From NCBI RefSeq assembly GCF_000202835.1, contig NC_015186.1, positions 2,605,001 to 2,669,000 of the forward strand: a stretch of DNA of 64,000 nucleotides, in the 5' to 3' direction. The notes beneath the pieces are model-generated. The model was not told where the DNA came from. It did not search any database and was given only the letters and a program-made list of their open reading frames with translations. The first letter of the stretch is position 1, and every line of letters starts with the position of its first letter. The DNA comes from Acidiphilium multivorum AIU301 (GTDB lineage: Bacteria; Pseudomonadota; Alphaproteobacteria; Acetobacterales; Acetobacteraceae). A program made the translations under genes and the position numbers. Shown here one piece after another: positions 9,058 through 18,943 of this stretch.

Positions 9058-9398
9058 CCGAGCGTCGCGGCGCCGAACAGGGCGAGAACGGGCTGTTCGC
9101 GCACGAAGTCCGCCACCCATGCCGCGCCGTCACTCGCCGGCGCCGCCGCCCGATCCTCCGGCGCCCGGCCGGCACCCCCCGCCACCGAGTCACGCACGGA
9201 CTCGAAAGCGGCCCCTGCCGTATGGCTTGCCGAGCGCGCGGCATCCTTCGCCGCGCCAAAGAGCTTCTGCGCTTCGCCCGCGGCCTGGTGGCGCATTCCT
9301 TCCCGCTGCAAATCCTCGTCGCCGGTCGCCTCGCCAAGAGCTTCCTCGGCCTTGCCTGCAAAAGCGCGGGCTCCACCTTCGATCTCATCCTTGTCCAT
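9018..9398 (-). CDS. CsbD-like stress protein with a C-terminal membrane anchor
   Basis: A 126-residue protein. The N-terminal half is CsbD-like (DKDEIEGGARAFAGKAEE, then GKAEEALGEATGD), with Ala/Gly-rich amphipathic sequence typical of general-stress proteins. Near the C-terminus PVLALFGAATLGYALAFLF forms one membrane helix followed by HGGRR, an architecture close to ElaB/YqjD-type ribosome or membrane anchors. The start has AAGGAGG 8 nt upstream; an ATG seven codons further upstream does not. It overlaps the DMT transporter gene tail to tail. Confidence 0.7.
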   Translation of the reverse strand: MDKDEIEGGARAFAGKAEEALGEATGDEDLQREGMRHQAAGEAQKLFGAAKDAARSASHTAGAAFESVRDSVAGGAGRAPEDRAAAPASDGAAWVADFVREQPVLALFGAATLGYALAFLFHGGRR

Positions 9399-9598
9399 CG
9401 GGTTTTCCTCCTTCGGCATGTCGGATCAGAACTCGGGAGATGGGGGCCGAAGCCATCCCGGACAAGCCGGTGTATCTCGCCTTTCCTGATCGCCTAGGTT
9501 GTAAAGCCTGATTTTGTCATGGCAGCTTCACGGAAAGGTTTCCTCAGATCAAAAACCGGATTAGGGTTTTGACATAAACTCTAATGGGGGCACGTATA

Positions 9599-11212
9599 AT
9601 GGCTGAAGGAACCGGAGTTAAACTCAAGCGCGACGCAGGCGTGATCGGCCTGCTGTTCGCAAGTCTGGGAGGTATCATCGGATCGGGCTGGCTGCTGGGC
9701 CCGTTGAACGCGGCAAAGATTGCCGGTCCGTCGGCGATCATCGCATGGGCCATCGGCGGCTTTGCCGTTCTCTTGCTGTCTTTTGTCTATGCCGAGCTGG
9801 CGACCGCATTTCCACGGGCCGGCGCGGTGATCGCATTCCCGAAACTGTCCCACGGCAATCTGATGGCCACGGTGCTCAGCTTCGTGGTGTTCCTGGGATA
9901 CGCCTCTGTCGCGCCGGCGGAAGCGTCCGCCGTGATCACGTACGGCAGCAACTACGTTTCGGGTCTCATCGACAAGGCTGGCGTGCTGACGAGCGAAGGC
10001 TTCATTGCCTCGGCCGTGCTCCTCGCCATCTTCGCGATCATCAACACCCTGGCCATCCGCATTGTGCTTGCCATCAACAGCGCGCTGACCTGGTGGAAAC
10101 TCGCCATTCCGGTGCTCACGATCCTTGTTTTCGTCATCGTGGGGTTCCACGGCGCGAATTTCAGCTCTCATCGCTTTGCTCCTGGCGGCGCCTCCGGCAT
10201 ATTCTCGGCGGTCGCAACGTCGGGTATCGTCTTCTCCTATCTGGGCTTCCGCCAGGCCGTCGAACTCGCTGGCGAATCAAGCAATCCGCGCCGAAACCTC
10301 CCGATCGCGATCGTCGGGTCGGTCGTCATCGGCCTCGTCATCTACATGGGCCTGCAAATCGCGTTCATCGGCGCGCTCAACCCCAGCGATATCGCGAATG
10401 GCTGGGCCAAGGTCACCTTCAAGGGGGCGTTCGGTCCGTTCGCCGGCCTGGCCTCGTTGATCGGCATGGGCTGGCTGGCGGTTCTCCTCTACATCGACGC
10501 ATTCATCTCGCCGTCCGGGACGGGTATCATCTATTTCACCACCACGTCCCGCGTGCTGTATGCGACCGGCAAGGAAGGATTGCTGGGCGGCAACACGTTT
10601 GCGCGGCTCTCTGTCGCCGGCGTGCCGATTGTCGGGGTGATCGTGTCTTTCCTGGTCGGCCTGCTGTTTCTTGTTCCGTTCCCGTCGTGGCAGGGCATCG
10701 TCACGTTCATCTCCTCGGCAACCGTGCTGTCGTATGGCACGGGCCCCGTCGTGCTCATGACGCTGCGCAAGACCATGCCGGTCGACAAGTACAAGCGCCC
10801 CTACCTGCTTTCCGGCGGCATGCTGATTTCCGCGGTGGCCTTCATCATCTCGAACTTCATCATCTTCTGGAGCGGCTCCTCGACGGACACCTTCCTGTTC
10901 GAGCTCATCCTGGCGTTCACGGTGATCTATGTCGGCTATGAGGCGATTGCCGGCGTCGGGTTGAGCAATCTCCACTGGAGCGGCGCGTGGTGGCTTGCGC
11001 CGTATTTCTTCGGCATGTGGCTGATCACCTATCTCGGGCCGAAGGGCCTCACCGGCGGAACCGGAGCGCTCGGACAGGTTGCGGCCTCGGTCATCCTGAT
11101 CGTCTTCAGCCTTGTCATCCTCGTCATCGCCATGAATTCGGGCATTCCCGACCCGGAAGAGGCGAAAGCCACGATCCTCGCCGGCGAACCGGAAATGTTC
11201 GGGGCCGAGTAA
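9599..11212 (+). CDS. APC family amino acid permease
   Basis: A 537-residue inner-membrane transporter with about twelve helices. The N-terminus has the family signature GLLFASLGGIIGSGWLLGP in TM1, whose unwound GSGW binds substrate. Later segments such as FSYLGFRQAVELAGESSNPRR (loop after TM6) are typical of the APC superfamily (COG0531). The substrate is unknown. The start used has GGGGG 8 nt upstream; an in-frame ATG five codons earlier is possible. Codon use here is less GC-biased than in the neighbours. It is transcribed alone and followed by a terminator-like hairpin. Confidence 0.85.
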   Translation: MAEGTGVKLKRDAGVIGLLFASLGGIIGSGWLLGPLNAAKIAGPSAIIAWAIGGFAVLLLSFVYAELATAFPRAGAVIAFPKLSHGNLMATVLSFVVFLGYASVAPAEASAVITYGSNYVSGLIDKAGVLTSEGFIASAVLLAIFAIINTLAIRIVLAINSALTWWKLAIPVLTILVFVIVGFHGANFSSHRFAPGGASGIFSAVATSGIVFSYLGFRQAVELAGESSNPRRNLPIAIVGSVVIGLVIYMGLQIAFIGALNPSDIANGWAKVTFKGAFGPFAGLASLIGMGWLAVLLYIDAFISPSGTGIIYFTTTSRVLYATGKEGLLGGNTFARLSVAGVPIVGVIVSFLVGLLFLVPFPSWQGIVTFISSATVLSYGTGPVVLMTLRKTMPVDKYKRPYLLSGGMLISAVAFIISNFIIFWSGSSTDTFLFELILAFTVIYVGYEAIAGVGLSNLHWSGAWWLAPYFFGMWLITYLGPKGLTGGTGALGQVAASVILIVFSLVILVIAMNSGIPDPEEAKATILAGEPEMFGAE

Positions 11213-11223
11213 GGGCAATCGGC

Positions 11224-11248
11224 GGCGGGCGGATGACCTCCGCCCGCC
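11224..11248 (+). terminator. GC-rich hairpin after the APC permease
   Basis: A perfect 10-bp stem (GGCGGGCGGA with TCCGCCCGCC, loop TGACC) followed by TTCCTGTT. The stem is strong but the T-run is interrupted, so this is a probable rather than certain intrinsic terminator. Confidence 0.5.
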
Positions 11249-11302
11249 TTCCTGTTCCGGGGTGGGGTTTTCAACCGGCTGAAGCGGACCAGATTTCCGC
11301 CC

Positions 11303-11920
11303 ATGACCGGATCGAACACCCCACCCCTTCCATTTCAGGACGAAGATCCCGCCCATCATCCGGCAGCGGACTTCATCTCTGCCGCGCTGGCCCGCCTTGC
11401 CAGCGGCGCGCGCGGCCGGTGCAGCGATTTCCATGTCATCGGCATTGCGACGCTGGGTGCCGATGGTGCGCCCCGCCTGCGCTCCGTCGTGCTGCGCAGC
11501 TTCGAGCCACACGGCGTCCGGCTCACCTTCCACACCGACTCGCGATCCGCGAAGTTCGCCGAACTCTCCCGTGACCGGCGCGCCGCCATCCTCGCCTACG
11601 ATGCCGGAGCGAAGCTGCAGATCCGGATCGAGGGGCAGGTCGAGCTGCATAGCGACGATGCGGACAGCGCTGCGGTCTGGCGCGGCCTGCCGGATGGCGC
11701 CCGTCAAATCTACCGCGGCGCGCGAGCGCCGGGCATGCGGGCCGAACCGCGCGTGCTCGATGAAACGATCGGCGAGGACGAAGCCGAGCGGCACTTCACC
11801 GTCTGCCGCCTCACCGCATCGATGATCGACGTGCTGTATCTGCGCGCCGCCGGCCATCGCCGCGCCATCGGCGTGATGGACGGCGCGGGCGGGCTGGCGG
11901 CGCACTGGGTCGCCGCCTGA
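11303..11920 (+). CDS. pyridoxamine 5'-phosphate oxidase-like FMN-binding protein
   Basis: A 205-residue split-barrel flavoprotein of the Alr4036-type PNPOx-like group. FHVIGIATLGADGAPRLRSVVLR forms the first strands, and LTFHTDSRSAKFAELSRDRRAAILAYD matches the FMN phosphate-binding segment of PdxH. The diagnostic C-terminal substrate region of true PdxH is not evident, so pyridoxal phosphate synthesis is not claimed. It has its own ATG after a 90-nt gap and is convergent with the GST gene. Confidence 0.75.
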   Translation: MTGSNTPPLPFQDEDPAHHPAADFISAALARLASGARGRCSDFHVIGIATLGADGAPRLRSVVLRSFEPHGVRLTFHTDSRSAKFAELSRDRRAAILAYDAGAKLQIRIEGQVELHSDDADSAAVWRGLPDGARQIYRGARAPGMRAEPRVLDETIGEDEAERHFTVCRLTASMIDVLYLRAAGHRRAIGVMDGAGGLAAHWVAA

Positions 11921-11929
11921 CCGGTTCGC

Positions 11930-12529
11930 TCAGGCCGCCGGCGGCTCGGTCCGGGCGATGGCCGGTTCCTTGCCGAAGGCGGCGAACCAGGCGGCGAGGC
12001 CAGGCCAGGACTTCCGCCACTCCCGTGCCGCGAAACGGAAATCAAGATAACCAAGCGCGCAGGCCACCGCGATCGACCCGATATCGAGCATCCGGCCCGG
12101 CGGATCCTGTTCGAGCATCGCAAGGGTCCGGTCGATGGCGTGCATCTGCCGCTCGATGAAGGCCTCGCGCGCGGCTTCCCTCGGCTTCATGCTCTCCATC
12201 CGGGCGCCGACCGCGGCATCGAGAATGCCGTCGCCCATCGCCTGGTAGCGCAGCGCCACCCATCTGGCCGACCCGCTGGCAGGAAACAGCGGCAGCGCAT
12301 CGCCGATCTGGTCGAGATATTCGCAGATCACCCTGCTGTCGAAGAGGGCCACGCCCTCGTCATTGACCAGACAGGGCACCTTGGAGAGCGGATTGTTCGC
12401 GATCAGCGCCGCGGGGCTTTCGTGCGGATTGGTCGGGATCAGTTCGATCCTCCGGTCGATGTCGCGGGCAATCGCGCAGGCCATCACCTTGCGGACATAC
12501 GGGCTGGTCGGGGAGTGGAAGAGCTTCAT
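11930..12529 (-). CDS. glutathione S-transferase family protein
   Basis: A 199-residue cytosolic protein. The thioredoxin-fold N-terminal domain (about residues 1-75) starts MKLFHSPTSPYVRKV, has the cis-Pro loop NPLSKVPCLV and the glutathione gamma-Glu contact FDSRVICEYLDQ. An all-helical C-terminal domain follows. The SPTSPYVRK segment resembles beta/zeta-like bacterial GSTs in which Ser or Cys activates glutathione. The ATG used follows AGGAAAGG; a longer in-frame N-terminus is not family-like. The substrate is unknown. Confidence 0.83.
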   Translation of the reverse strand: MKLFHSPTSPYVRKVMACAIARDIDRRIELIPTNPHESPAALIANNPLSKVPCLVNDEGVALFDSRVICEYLDQIGDALPLFPASGSARWVALRYQAMGDGILDAAVGARMESMKPREAAREAFIERQMHAIDRTLAMLEQDPPGRMLDIGSIAVACALGYLDFRFAAREWRKSWPGLAAWFAAFGKEPAIARTEPPAA

Positions 12530-12649
12530 GCGTCGGAACCTTTCCTGGGCGGAGCCATCATGAAATCGGCGCGCAGGCGCCGTTGCCACCGAGGCGGATA
12601 GCGCCCCCGCGCGCGGGGAGGCAAGCGCCGGAGACGGGCACGCCCCGCC

Positions 12650-13711
12650 TCAATCCCCGCGCACGATGTTCCAGCCGGTCTTGGCGACCTGCAGGAACAC
12701 GTCATGCATGCGATGCGCGCGCTGGTCGGCCGCGTTGCCGGCCAGCGCGCGGGCATAGACGCCCTCGACAATGGCCGCCGAGCGGAACAGCGAGAAGCCC
12801 ATGAAGAACCGCCAGTTGTCGATCCGCTCGCGCCCCGTCCGCCGGCAATACAGCTCCAGCGCCTCGGCCTCGCTCATCAGGCCGAGTTCCGCGAGATCCA
12901 CCCCCTGGTAGCCCGCCATCGCCGGGCCGGAGCCGGGCGGCAGATGATAGGACATGCAGCAATACGCGAGATCCGCGAGCGGGTGGCCGATGGTCGAAAG
13001 CTCCCAGTCCAGCACGGCGACGATCCGCGGCTCGGTCGGGTGGATCATCATGTTGCCGAGCCGGAAGTCGCCATGCACGATCGCACTCTCGTCGCGCTCG
13101 GGAATGTTGGCGCGCAGCCAGGCGATCAGGTCGGTCATCGGCGCGAAGTCCTCGGTCTTCGAGGCTTCGTACTGCTTCGTCCAGCGCTCGATCTGGCGGG
13201 CGACATAGTGGTCCGGCCGGCCGAAGCCGGTCAGGCCCACCGCGTTGTAGTCGACCTTGTGCAGCGCCGCGATGGTCTCGAAGATCTGCCGATGGATGGC
13301 GCCGCGCTCCTCCGGCGCAAGCCCGGGCATCATCACGTCGTGAAACACCCGGCCCGCCACGTGACCCATCACGTAGAACTCGGTGCCGATCACCGCGGCA
13401 TCGGTGCAGTAATGCAGCATCGGCGCCACCGGCACGTCGGTCGCGGCCAGCGCGCTCTGGATGCGGAATTCGCGGTCGATCTGGTGCGCCGAGGGCAGCA
13501 GGGTTCCCGGCGGCTTCTTGCGCAGCACATAGTTCCGGGCCGCCGTCTCGATCAGGTAGGTCGGGTTCGACTGCCCGCCCTGGAACTGGCGGATCGTCGC
13601 CGGTTCCGCGAATCCCTCGACATGGCCGGCCAGGTAGGCGAACAGCCTCGCCTCATCGAGCCTGTGCTGTGGCAGCATCTCGACAAGTCGCGGCTGGCTT
13701 TCCGTGCTCAT
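12650..13711 (-). CDS. APH-type phosphotransferase, ACAD10/11 kinase-domain-like
   Basis: A 353-residue kinase-fold protein. The N-terminal nucleotide loop is QFQGGQSNPTYLIE, with the ATP-binding Lys in YVLRKKPPG. The catalytic loop HGDFRLGNMMIHP carries the Brenner Asp and the metal-binding segment is VLDWELSTIGHPLADLAY. This subgroup matches the kinase half of mitochondrial ACAD10/ACAD11 and LvaA-type kinases that phosphorylate 4-hydroxyacyl-CoA. The start has GGGAGGAGGG a few nt upstream. It is divergent from the acyl-CoA dehydrogenase operon, sharing a 178-nt promoter region. An aminoglycoside-resistance role is unlikely. Confidence 0.82.
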   Translation of the reverse strand: MSTESQPRLVEMLPQHRLDEARLFAYLAGHVEGFAEPATIRQFQGGQSNPTYLIETAARNYVLRKKPPGTLLPSAHQIDREFRIQSALAATDVPVAPMLHYCTDAAVIGTEFYVMGHVAGRVFHDVMMPGLAPEERGAIHRQIFETIAALHKVDYNAVGLTGFGRPDHYVARQIERWTKQYEASKTEDFAPMTDLIAWLRANIPERDESAIVHGDFRLGNMMIHPTEPRIVAVLDWELSTIGHPLADLAYCCMSYHLPPGSGPAMAGYQGVDLAELGLMSEAEALELYCRRTGRERIDNWRFFMGFSLFRSAAIVEGVYARALAGNAADQRAHRMHDVFLQVAKTGWNIVRGD

Positions 13712-13889
13712 CCGGTTCCCTCCTCCCGATCGCGCCGGAAAATCGGGGGCAGGCGGCGCGCTGTCAAGCGTCATTGCCCCAGCCGTATCGAGCCTGCCGC
13801 TTGGGGGACTTGCATAACCCGCGCGCACCTCGCACAGTTGGGTCAAACAGACGGCTCAGCAGAATCAGAACAGCGAGGAATATGCTACC

Positions 13890-15169
<1,280 letters not shown>

Positions 15170-15170
<1 letters not shown>

Positions 15171-16144
15171 TGCGCGCGATCCGCTGCGAGGAATGGGGCG
15201 GGCCGGAGACGCTGCGCCTGCGCGACATCCCCGATCCCGTCCCGCAGAAAGGCGAGGTGCTGATCCGGATTCACGCCGCCGGGGTGAATTTCCCCGACGT
15301 GCTGATCATCCAGAAAAAGTACCAGGTGCAGCCCGAACTGCCCTTCACCCCCGGCGCCGAAATCGCCGGGGAGATCGAGGCGGTCGGCGAGGGCGTCACC
15401 GGCTACAAGCCTGGTGACCGCGTGCTCGCCCTCTGCTCGACCGGCGGATTTGCGGAAAAGATCGCGCTCGACGCGCATCGCTGCGTGCCCATACCGGACA
15501 GCGTTTCGTTCGAGGTCGCCGCCGGGCTGATGCTCGCCTTCGGCACTTCGCACCACGCCGTCGTCGACCGCGGGGAACTCAAGCCCGGCGAGACGATCCT
15601 GGTTCTGGGTGCCGCCGGCGGCGTCGGTCTCGCCGCGGTGGATATCGCCAAGGCCAAGGGTGCCAGGGTGATCGCCGCCGCCTCGTCAGAGGAAAAGCTC
15701 GAGATCTGCCGCGCGCATGGCGCCGACGCCACGATCAATTACGGCACCGGGGACCTGCGGGCCGCGATCCGCGAACACACCGGCGGCAAGGGACCGGACG
15801 TCATCTTCGATCCCGTGGGCGGGCACCTGGCCGAGCCGGCCTTCCGCTCGATCGCCTGGCGCGGGCGCTATCTGGTGATCGGCTTCGCCGAAGGCACCAT
15901 TCCGTCCTTGCCGCTCAACCTGCCGCTGCTCAAGGGCGCGTCGCTGGTCGGCGTGTTCTGGGGCGAGTTCGCCCGCCGCGAGCCGAAGAACCAGATCCGG
16001 ATGATGGAAGACCTGTTCGCCATGCTGGCGCGCGGCGAAATCCGCCCGCTCGTGTCGAAAACCTACAGCCTCGACCAGACGGACGAGGCGCTGCGGGACA
16101 TGGCGGCACGCCGCGTCACCGGAAAGATCGTGATCCTGCCATGA
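15170..16144 (+). CDS. NADPH:quinone oxidoreductase family protein (zinc-free MDR)
   Basis: A 324-residue medium-chain reductase with the QOR signature: GVNFPDVLIIQKKYQ near residue 45, PFTPGAEIAGEIEAVGEGVTGYKPGDRV, and the nucleotide-binding ETILVLGAAGGVGLAAVDIAKAKGA. The catalytic zinc ligands of alcohol dehydrogenases are absent. It probably reduces an enoyl or quinone substrate with NADPH. It is the second gene of the acyl-CoA dehydrogenase operon, with overlaps at both ends (TGATG at the start, ATGA at the stop). Confidence 0.88.
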
Positions 16145-17019
16145 AAGAGTTCAGCAACCGGGTTGCCGTCATCACCGGCGCGGGCAGCGGCTTCGGCCGC
16201 GAATTCGCCCGCATCGCCGCCGCCCGCGGCATGCGCCTCGCCCTCGCCGACATCCAGCCCGACGCGCTGGAGGCCATCGCCGCCGAACTGCGCGCGGCCG
16301 GCGCCGAGGTGCTGGCCGAACGCGTCGATGTCAGCAACGCCGAAGCGATGGAGCGGTTCGCGGATTCGGTGTTCGCGCAGTACGGCAACGCCCATCTGCT
16401 CTTCAACAATGCCGGCGTCGGCGGCGGCGGGCTGCTCTGGGAGCACTCGGTGCGCGACTGGCAATGGGTGCTCGGCGTCAACCTCTGGGGCGTGATCCAC
16501 GGCGTGCGCTGCTTCGTCCCGCGCATGATCGCCAACGGCGACGAGGGCCACATCGTCAACACCGCCTCGGTCGCCGGGCTGATCTCGGCACAGACCATGG
16601 GCGTCTATAACGTCTCCAAACACGGTGTCGTCACGCTGTCGGAAACGCTGTTCCAGGATCTGCGGATTTCCGGATCGATCCTCGGCGTGACCGTGCTCTG
16701 CCCCGCCTTCGTCGATACCGGCATCAAGGATGCGGCGCGCAATCGCCCGGCCGAACTCGCCAACGACGCGCCGCCGACGGCCAGCCAGCGCCTGGCCGAG
16801 GAGCAGACCCGCAAGGCGGTCACCTCGGGGCGGATCGGCGCGCCGGAGGTTGCGGCCAGAACCTTCGAATGCATCGAAGAGGGACGCTTCTACTGCCTGA
16901 CGCATCCGAAGATTCTCGGCGCGGTCGAACTGCGGATGCAGGATCTCCTGAACCAGCGCGACCCGAGCGACCCGTTCTCGCTCAAGCGGGAGGTCGCCTT
17001 CAAGGCGCCGCAGAACTGA
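16141..17019 (+). CDS. short-chain dehydrogenase/reductase
   Basis: A 292-residue classical SDR. TGAGSGFGREFARI (residues about 13-26) binds NAD(P), NNAGVG stabilises the fold, and the catalytic Ser, Tyr and Lys lie in NTASVAGLISAQTMGVYNVSKHG. The acidic end of strand 2 (ALADIQ) favours NAD over NADP. It is the last gene of the ACAD-QOR-SDR operon, with a 4-nt overlap with the preceding stop. It probably oxidises a hydroxyacyl intermediate; the exact substrate is not visible. It converges on thiL with only 7 nt between the stops. Confidence 0.87.
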   Translation: MKEFSNRVAVITGAGSGFGREFARIAAARGMRLALADIQPDALEAIAAELRAAGAEVLAERVDVSNAEAMERFADSVFAQYGNAHLLFNNAGVGGGGLLWEHSVRDWQWVLGVNLWGVIHGVRCFVPRMIANGDEGHIVNTASVAGLISAQTMGVYNVSKHGVVTLSETLFQDLRISGSILGVTVLCPAFVDTGIKDAARNRPAELANDAPPTASQRLAEEQTRKAVTSGRIGAPEVAARTFECIEEGRFYCLTHPKILGAVELRMQDLLNQRDPSDPFSLKREVAFKAPQN

Positions 17020-17026
17020 CGCTTCG

Positions 17027-17965
17027 TCAGAAATGTTGCCAGCCGGTTCGCGCCAGCGTGACCGGCCGGCCATCCTTGTCCACCGCCGTCACCGCGGGCG
17101 CCCCCGCCACGAAATGGCCGATCCGCGTGAGCGGCGTGCCGGCGCAGGCCTGCCGCAACGCGTGTTCCGATCCCGCCGGGGCGGCGATCAGCAATTCGTA
17201 ATCGTCGCCGCCGGTGAGGATCGTCTCCCGCCAGGCGGGTCCCGCCGCCCGCGCCGCCGGCGACAGCGGAACGCGGTCCGCCTCGATCACCGCGCCGCAG
17301 CCCGATGCTCGGCACACATGGCCGAGATCCTGCACCAGCCCGTCGGAGACATCGATCGCGGCATGAACGAGACCCGCGAGCGCAAGACCGATGCGAGGCT
17401 CGGGCAGCAGGCGGCGCGCGCGGAAATGGCCGGTCGGATCGGCGATCTCGCCACGGGCGGCATGCAGCCCGAGCACCGCATCGCCGATCGTGCCGGTGAC
17501 GTAGAGCGCGTCGCCCGCAACCGCCCCACCGCGCCGCAGCGCCGCCCCGGGTTCGACACTGCCGATCATGGTGATCGACGTCATCACCGGACCGGGCGTG
17601 GACGAGCTGTCGCCCCCCCAGAGCGGCAGGCCGAACCGCGCCTGGTCGGCGGCGAGGCCTTCGGCAAACGCCGAAAGCCAGGTCTCGGGCGTGTCGGCGC
17701 GCAAGGCGGTCGTGAGCAGGTATCCCTCCGCCCGCGCGCCCATGGCGGCGAGATCGGAAAGATTCCGGCGCATCAGCTTGCGGGCGACCAGATCGGCGGG
17801 ATCATCCGGCAGGAAGTGCACGCCCTCGATCATCTGATCCACCGTCAGCACGGCCTGGCGCCCGGCCGGCGGCGTCCAGAGCGCGGCATCGTCGGCCAGG
17901 CCGAGCGCTTCCGCCGAGGCGAGCGGCGCGAAATACCGGGCGATGCGGCCGAACTCGCCGCTCAC
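17027..17965 (-). CDS. thiL: thiamine-monophosphate kinase
   Basis: A 312-residue cytosolic enzyme that makes thiamine diphosphate from thiamine monophosphate and ATP. The start VSGEFGRIARYFAPLA is the conserved ThiL N-terminus. Metal- and ATP-binding acidic motifs follow (TVDQMIEGVHFLPDDPADLVARKLMRRNLSDLAAMGA, LWGGDSSS, AIDVSDGLVQDLGHV, and GGDDYELLI near the C-terminus). A GTG start was chosen because it is the only start just before the conserved N-terminus, and it lies right after the nusB stop. It is the last gene of the rpiB-thiL operon. Confidence 0.93.
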   Translation of the reverse strand: MSGEFGRIARYFAPLASAEALGLADDAALWTPPAGRQAVLTVDQMIEGVHFLPDDPADLVARKLMRRNLSDLAAMGARAEGYLLTTALRADTPETWLSAFAEGLAADQARFGLPLWGGDSSSTPGPVMTSITMIGSVEPGAALRRGGAVAGDALYVTGTIGDAVLGLHAARGEIADPTGHFRARRLLPEPRIGLALAGLVHAAIDVSDGLVQDLGHVCRASGCGAVIEADRVPLSPAARAAGPAWRETILTGGDDYELLIAAPAGSEHALRQACAGTPLTRIGHFVAGAPAVTAVDKDGRPVTLARTGWQHF

Positions 17966-17966
17966 C

Positions 17967-18464
17967 TCATGCCCTGACGGGGTCGGTGAACTCGCCTTCG
18001 CGCAGCGTGCGGGCAATCCGGTCGAGCACGGCGTTGCCCATCTGCACCGCATCGCCTTCGAGGAAGCCGTGCGCCACGTCGAGATATTCGTTGATGACGA
18101 CCCGCGCCGGCGGCCCGTCGGTCATCCAAAGCTCGGCGCCGGCGGCGCGCAACAGGGCTCGCAGCACCGGATCGAGCCGCGGCATCGGCCAGGCTTCGGG
18201 CAGCACGCCGGCGATCAGCGGGTCGACCACGTCCTGCTGCGCCGTCGCGGTGCGGACGATGCGCGAGAACAGCGGCACATCGGGCGGCGGAACCTCGCCT
18301 TCCTCGACGCCGAGCATCCCCGCCATCCGCCCGAAACGGTGGCGGACGAACTGGTCGATCACGGTTTCGGCCGTCTCGCCGGCATGCTCGCACTGGTAGA
18401 GCGCCTGCACCGCCGCGGCGCGGGCGAGCGTGCGCGGCCGCGCCTTGCTTCCCGCCGGTTTCAT
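17967..18464 (-). CDS. nusB: transcription antitermination factor NusB
   Basis: A 165-residue all-helical RNA-binding protein. RTLARAAAVQALYQCEHAG is the arginine-rich BoxA-binding N-terminus, and ARVVINEYLDVAHGFLEGDAVQMGNAVLDRIAR is the conserved C-terminal helix pair. It acts with NusE in rRNA antitermination. Its ATG overlaps the ribH stop by 4 nt (ATGA), the usual ribH-nusB arrangement, and thiL follows almost immediately. Confidence 0.95.
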   Translation of the reverse strand: MKPAGSKARPRTLARAAAVQALYQCEHAGETAETVIDQFVRHRFGRMAGMLGVEEGEVPPPDVPLFSRIVRTATAQQDVVDPLIAGVLPEAWPMPRLDPVLRALLRAAGAELWMTDGPPARVVINEYLDVAHGFLEGDAVQMGNAVLDRIARTLREGEFTDPVRA

Positions 18465-18943
18465 GCCGCCCCCAGACGACGCGCGAGGGCGATCTGCCGC
18501 AGACAGGCCGATGCCGCCTCGGCCCCCTTGTTCGATCCGGTCTCGGCCGAGCGCGCCTCCGCCTGAGCCAGGGTATCGACGGTCAGCAGCGCCGTCCCGA
18601 GCGGCGCCGCATAGTCGATCGCCACCTGCATCAGCCCGTTCATCGCCGAATCGCAGATGAAATCGTAATGGTCCGTCTCGCCGCGCACGACGCAGCCGAG
18701 CGCCACATAGCCATCGTAGCGCGTCCGCCCGCGCAGCGCGATGGCGAGCGCCTGCGGCAGCTCGAACGCGCCGGCGACGTCGACCGTCTCGACCGTCGCA
18801 TTCGCCCGGCCGAGGAGCAGCACCGCCGCATCCGTCATGCCGTCGACGATCTGCCGGTAATAGGGCGCGCGGATCAGCAGGATGCGCGGCGCCGGGCCAG
18901 GCACATCCGGCACCTCGGCTTCAGGGGCATCGGCCGTGCTCAT
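18461..18943 (-). CDS. ribH: 6,7-dimethyl-8-ribityllumazine synthase
   Basis: A 160-residue subunit of the lumazine synthase capsid. It condenses 5-amino-6-ribitylaminouracil with dihydroxybutanone phosphate, the penultimate riboflavin step. Conserved segments are ILLIRAPYYRQIVDGM, VAGAFELPQALAIAL, GYVALGCVVRGETDHYDF (with the active-site His) and the C-terminal NKGAEAASACLRQIALARRL. The first 15 residues are acidic and not conserved. It overlaps the genes on both sides by 4 nt. Confidence 0.95.
   Translation of the reverse strand: MSTADAPEAEVPDVPGPAPRILLIRAPYYRQIVDGMTDAAVLLLGRANATVETVDVAGAFELPQALAIALRGRTRYDGYVALGCVVRGETDHYDFICDSAMNGLMQVAIDYAAPLGTALLTVDTLAQAEARSAETGSNKGAEAASACLRQIALARRLGAA

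Noticed and set aside
9569-9600. TTGACA and TATAAT before the APC permease, read as a sigma-70 promoter
   Set aside because: Spacing is 20 nt and the TATAAT overlaps the start codon, so transcription would begin inside the gene. The TTGACA alone may be a -35, but no matching -10 is convincing.
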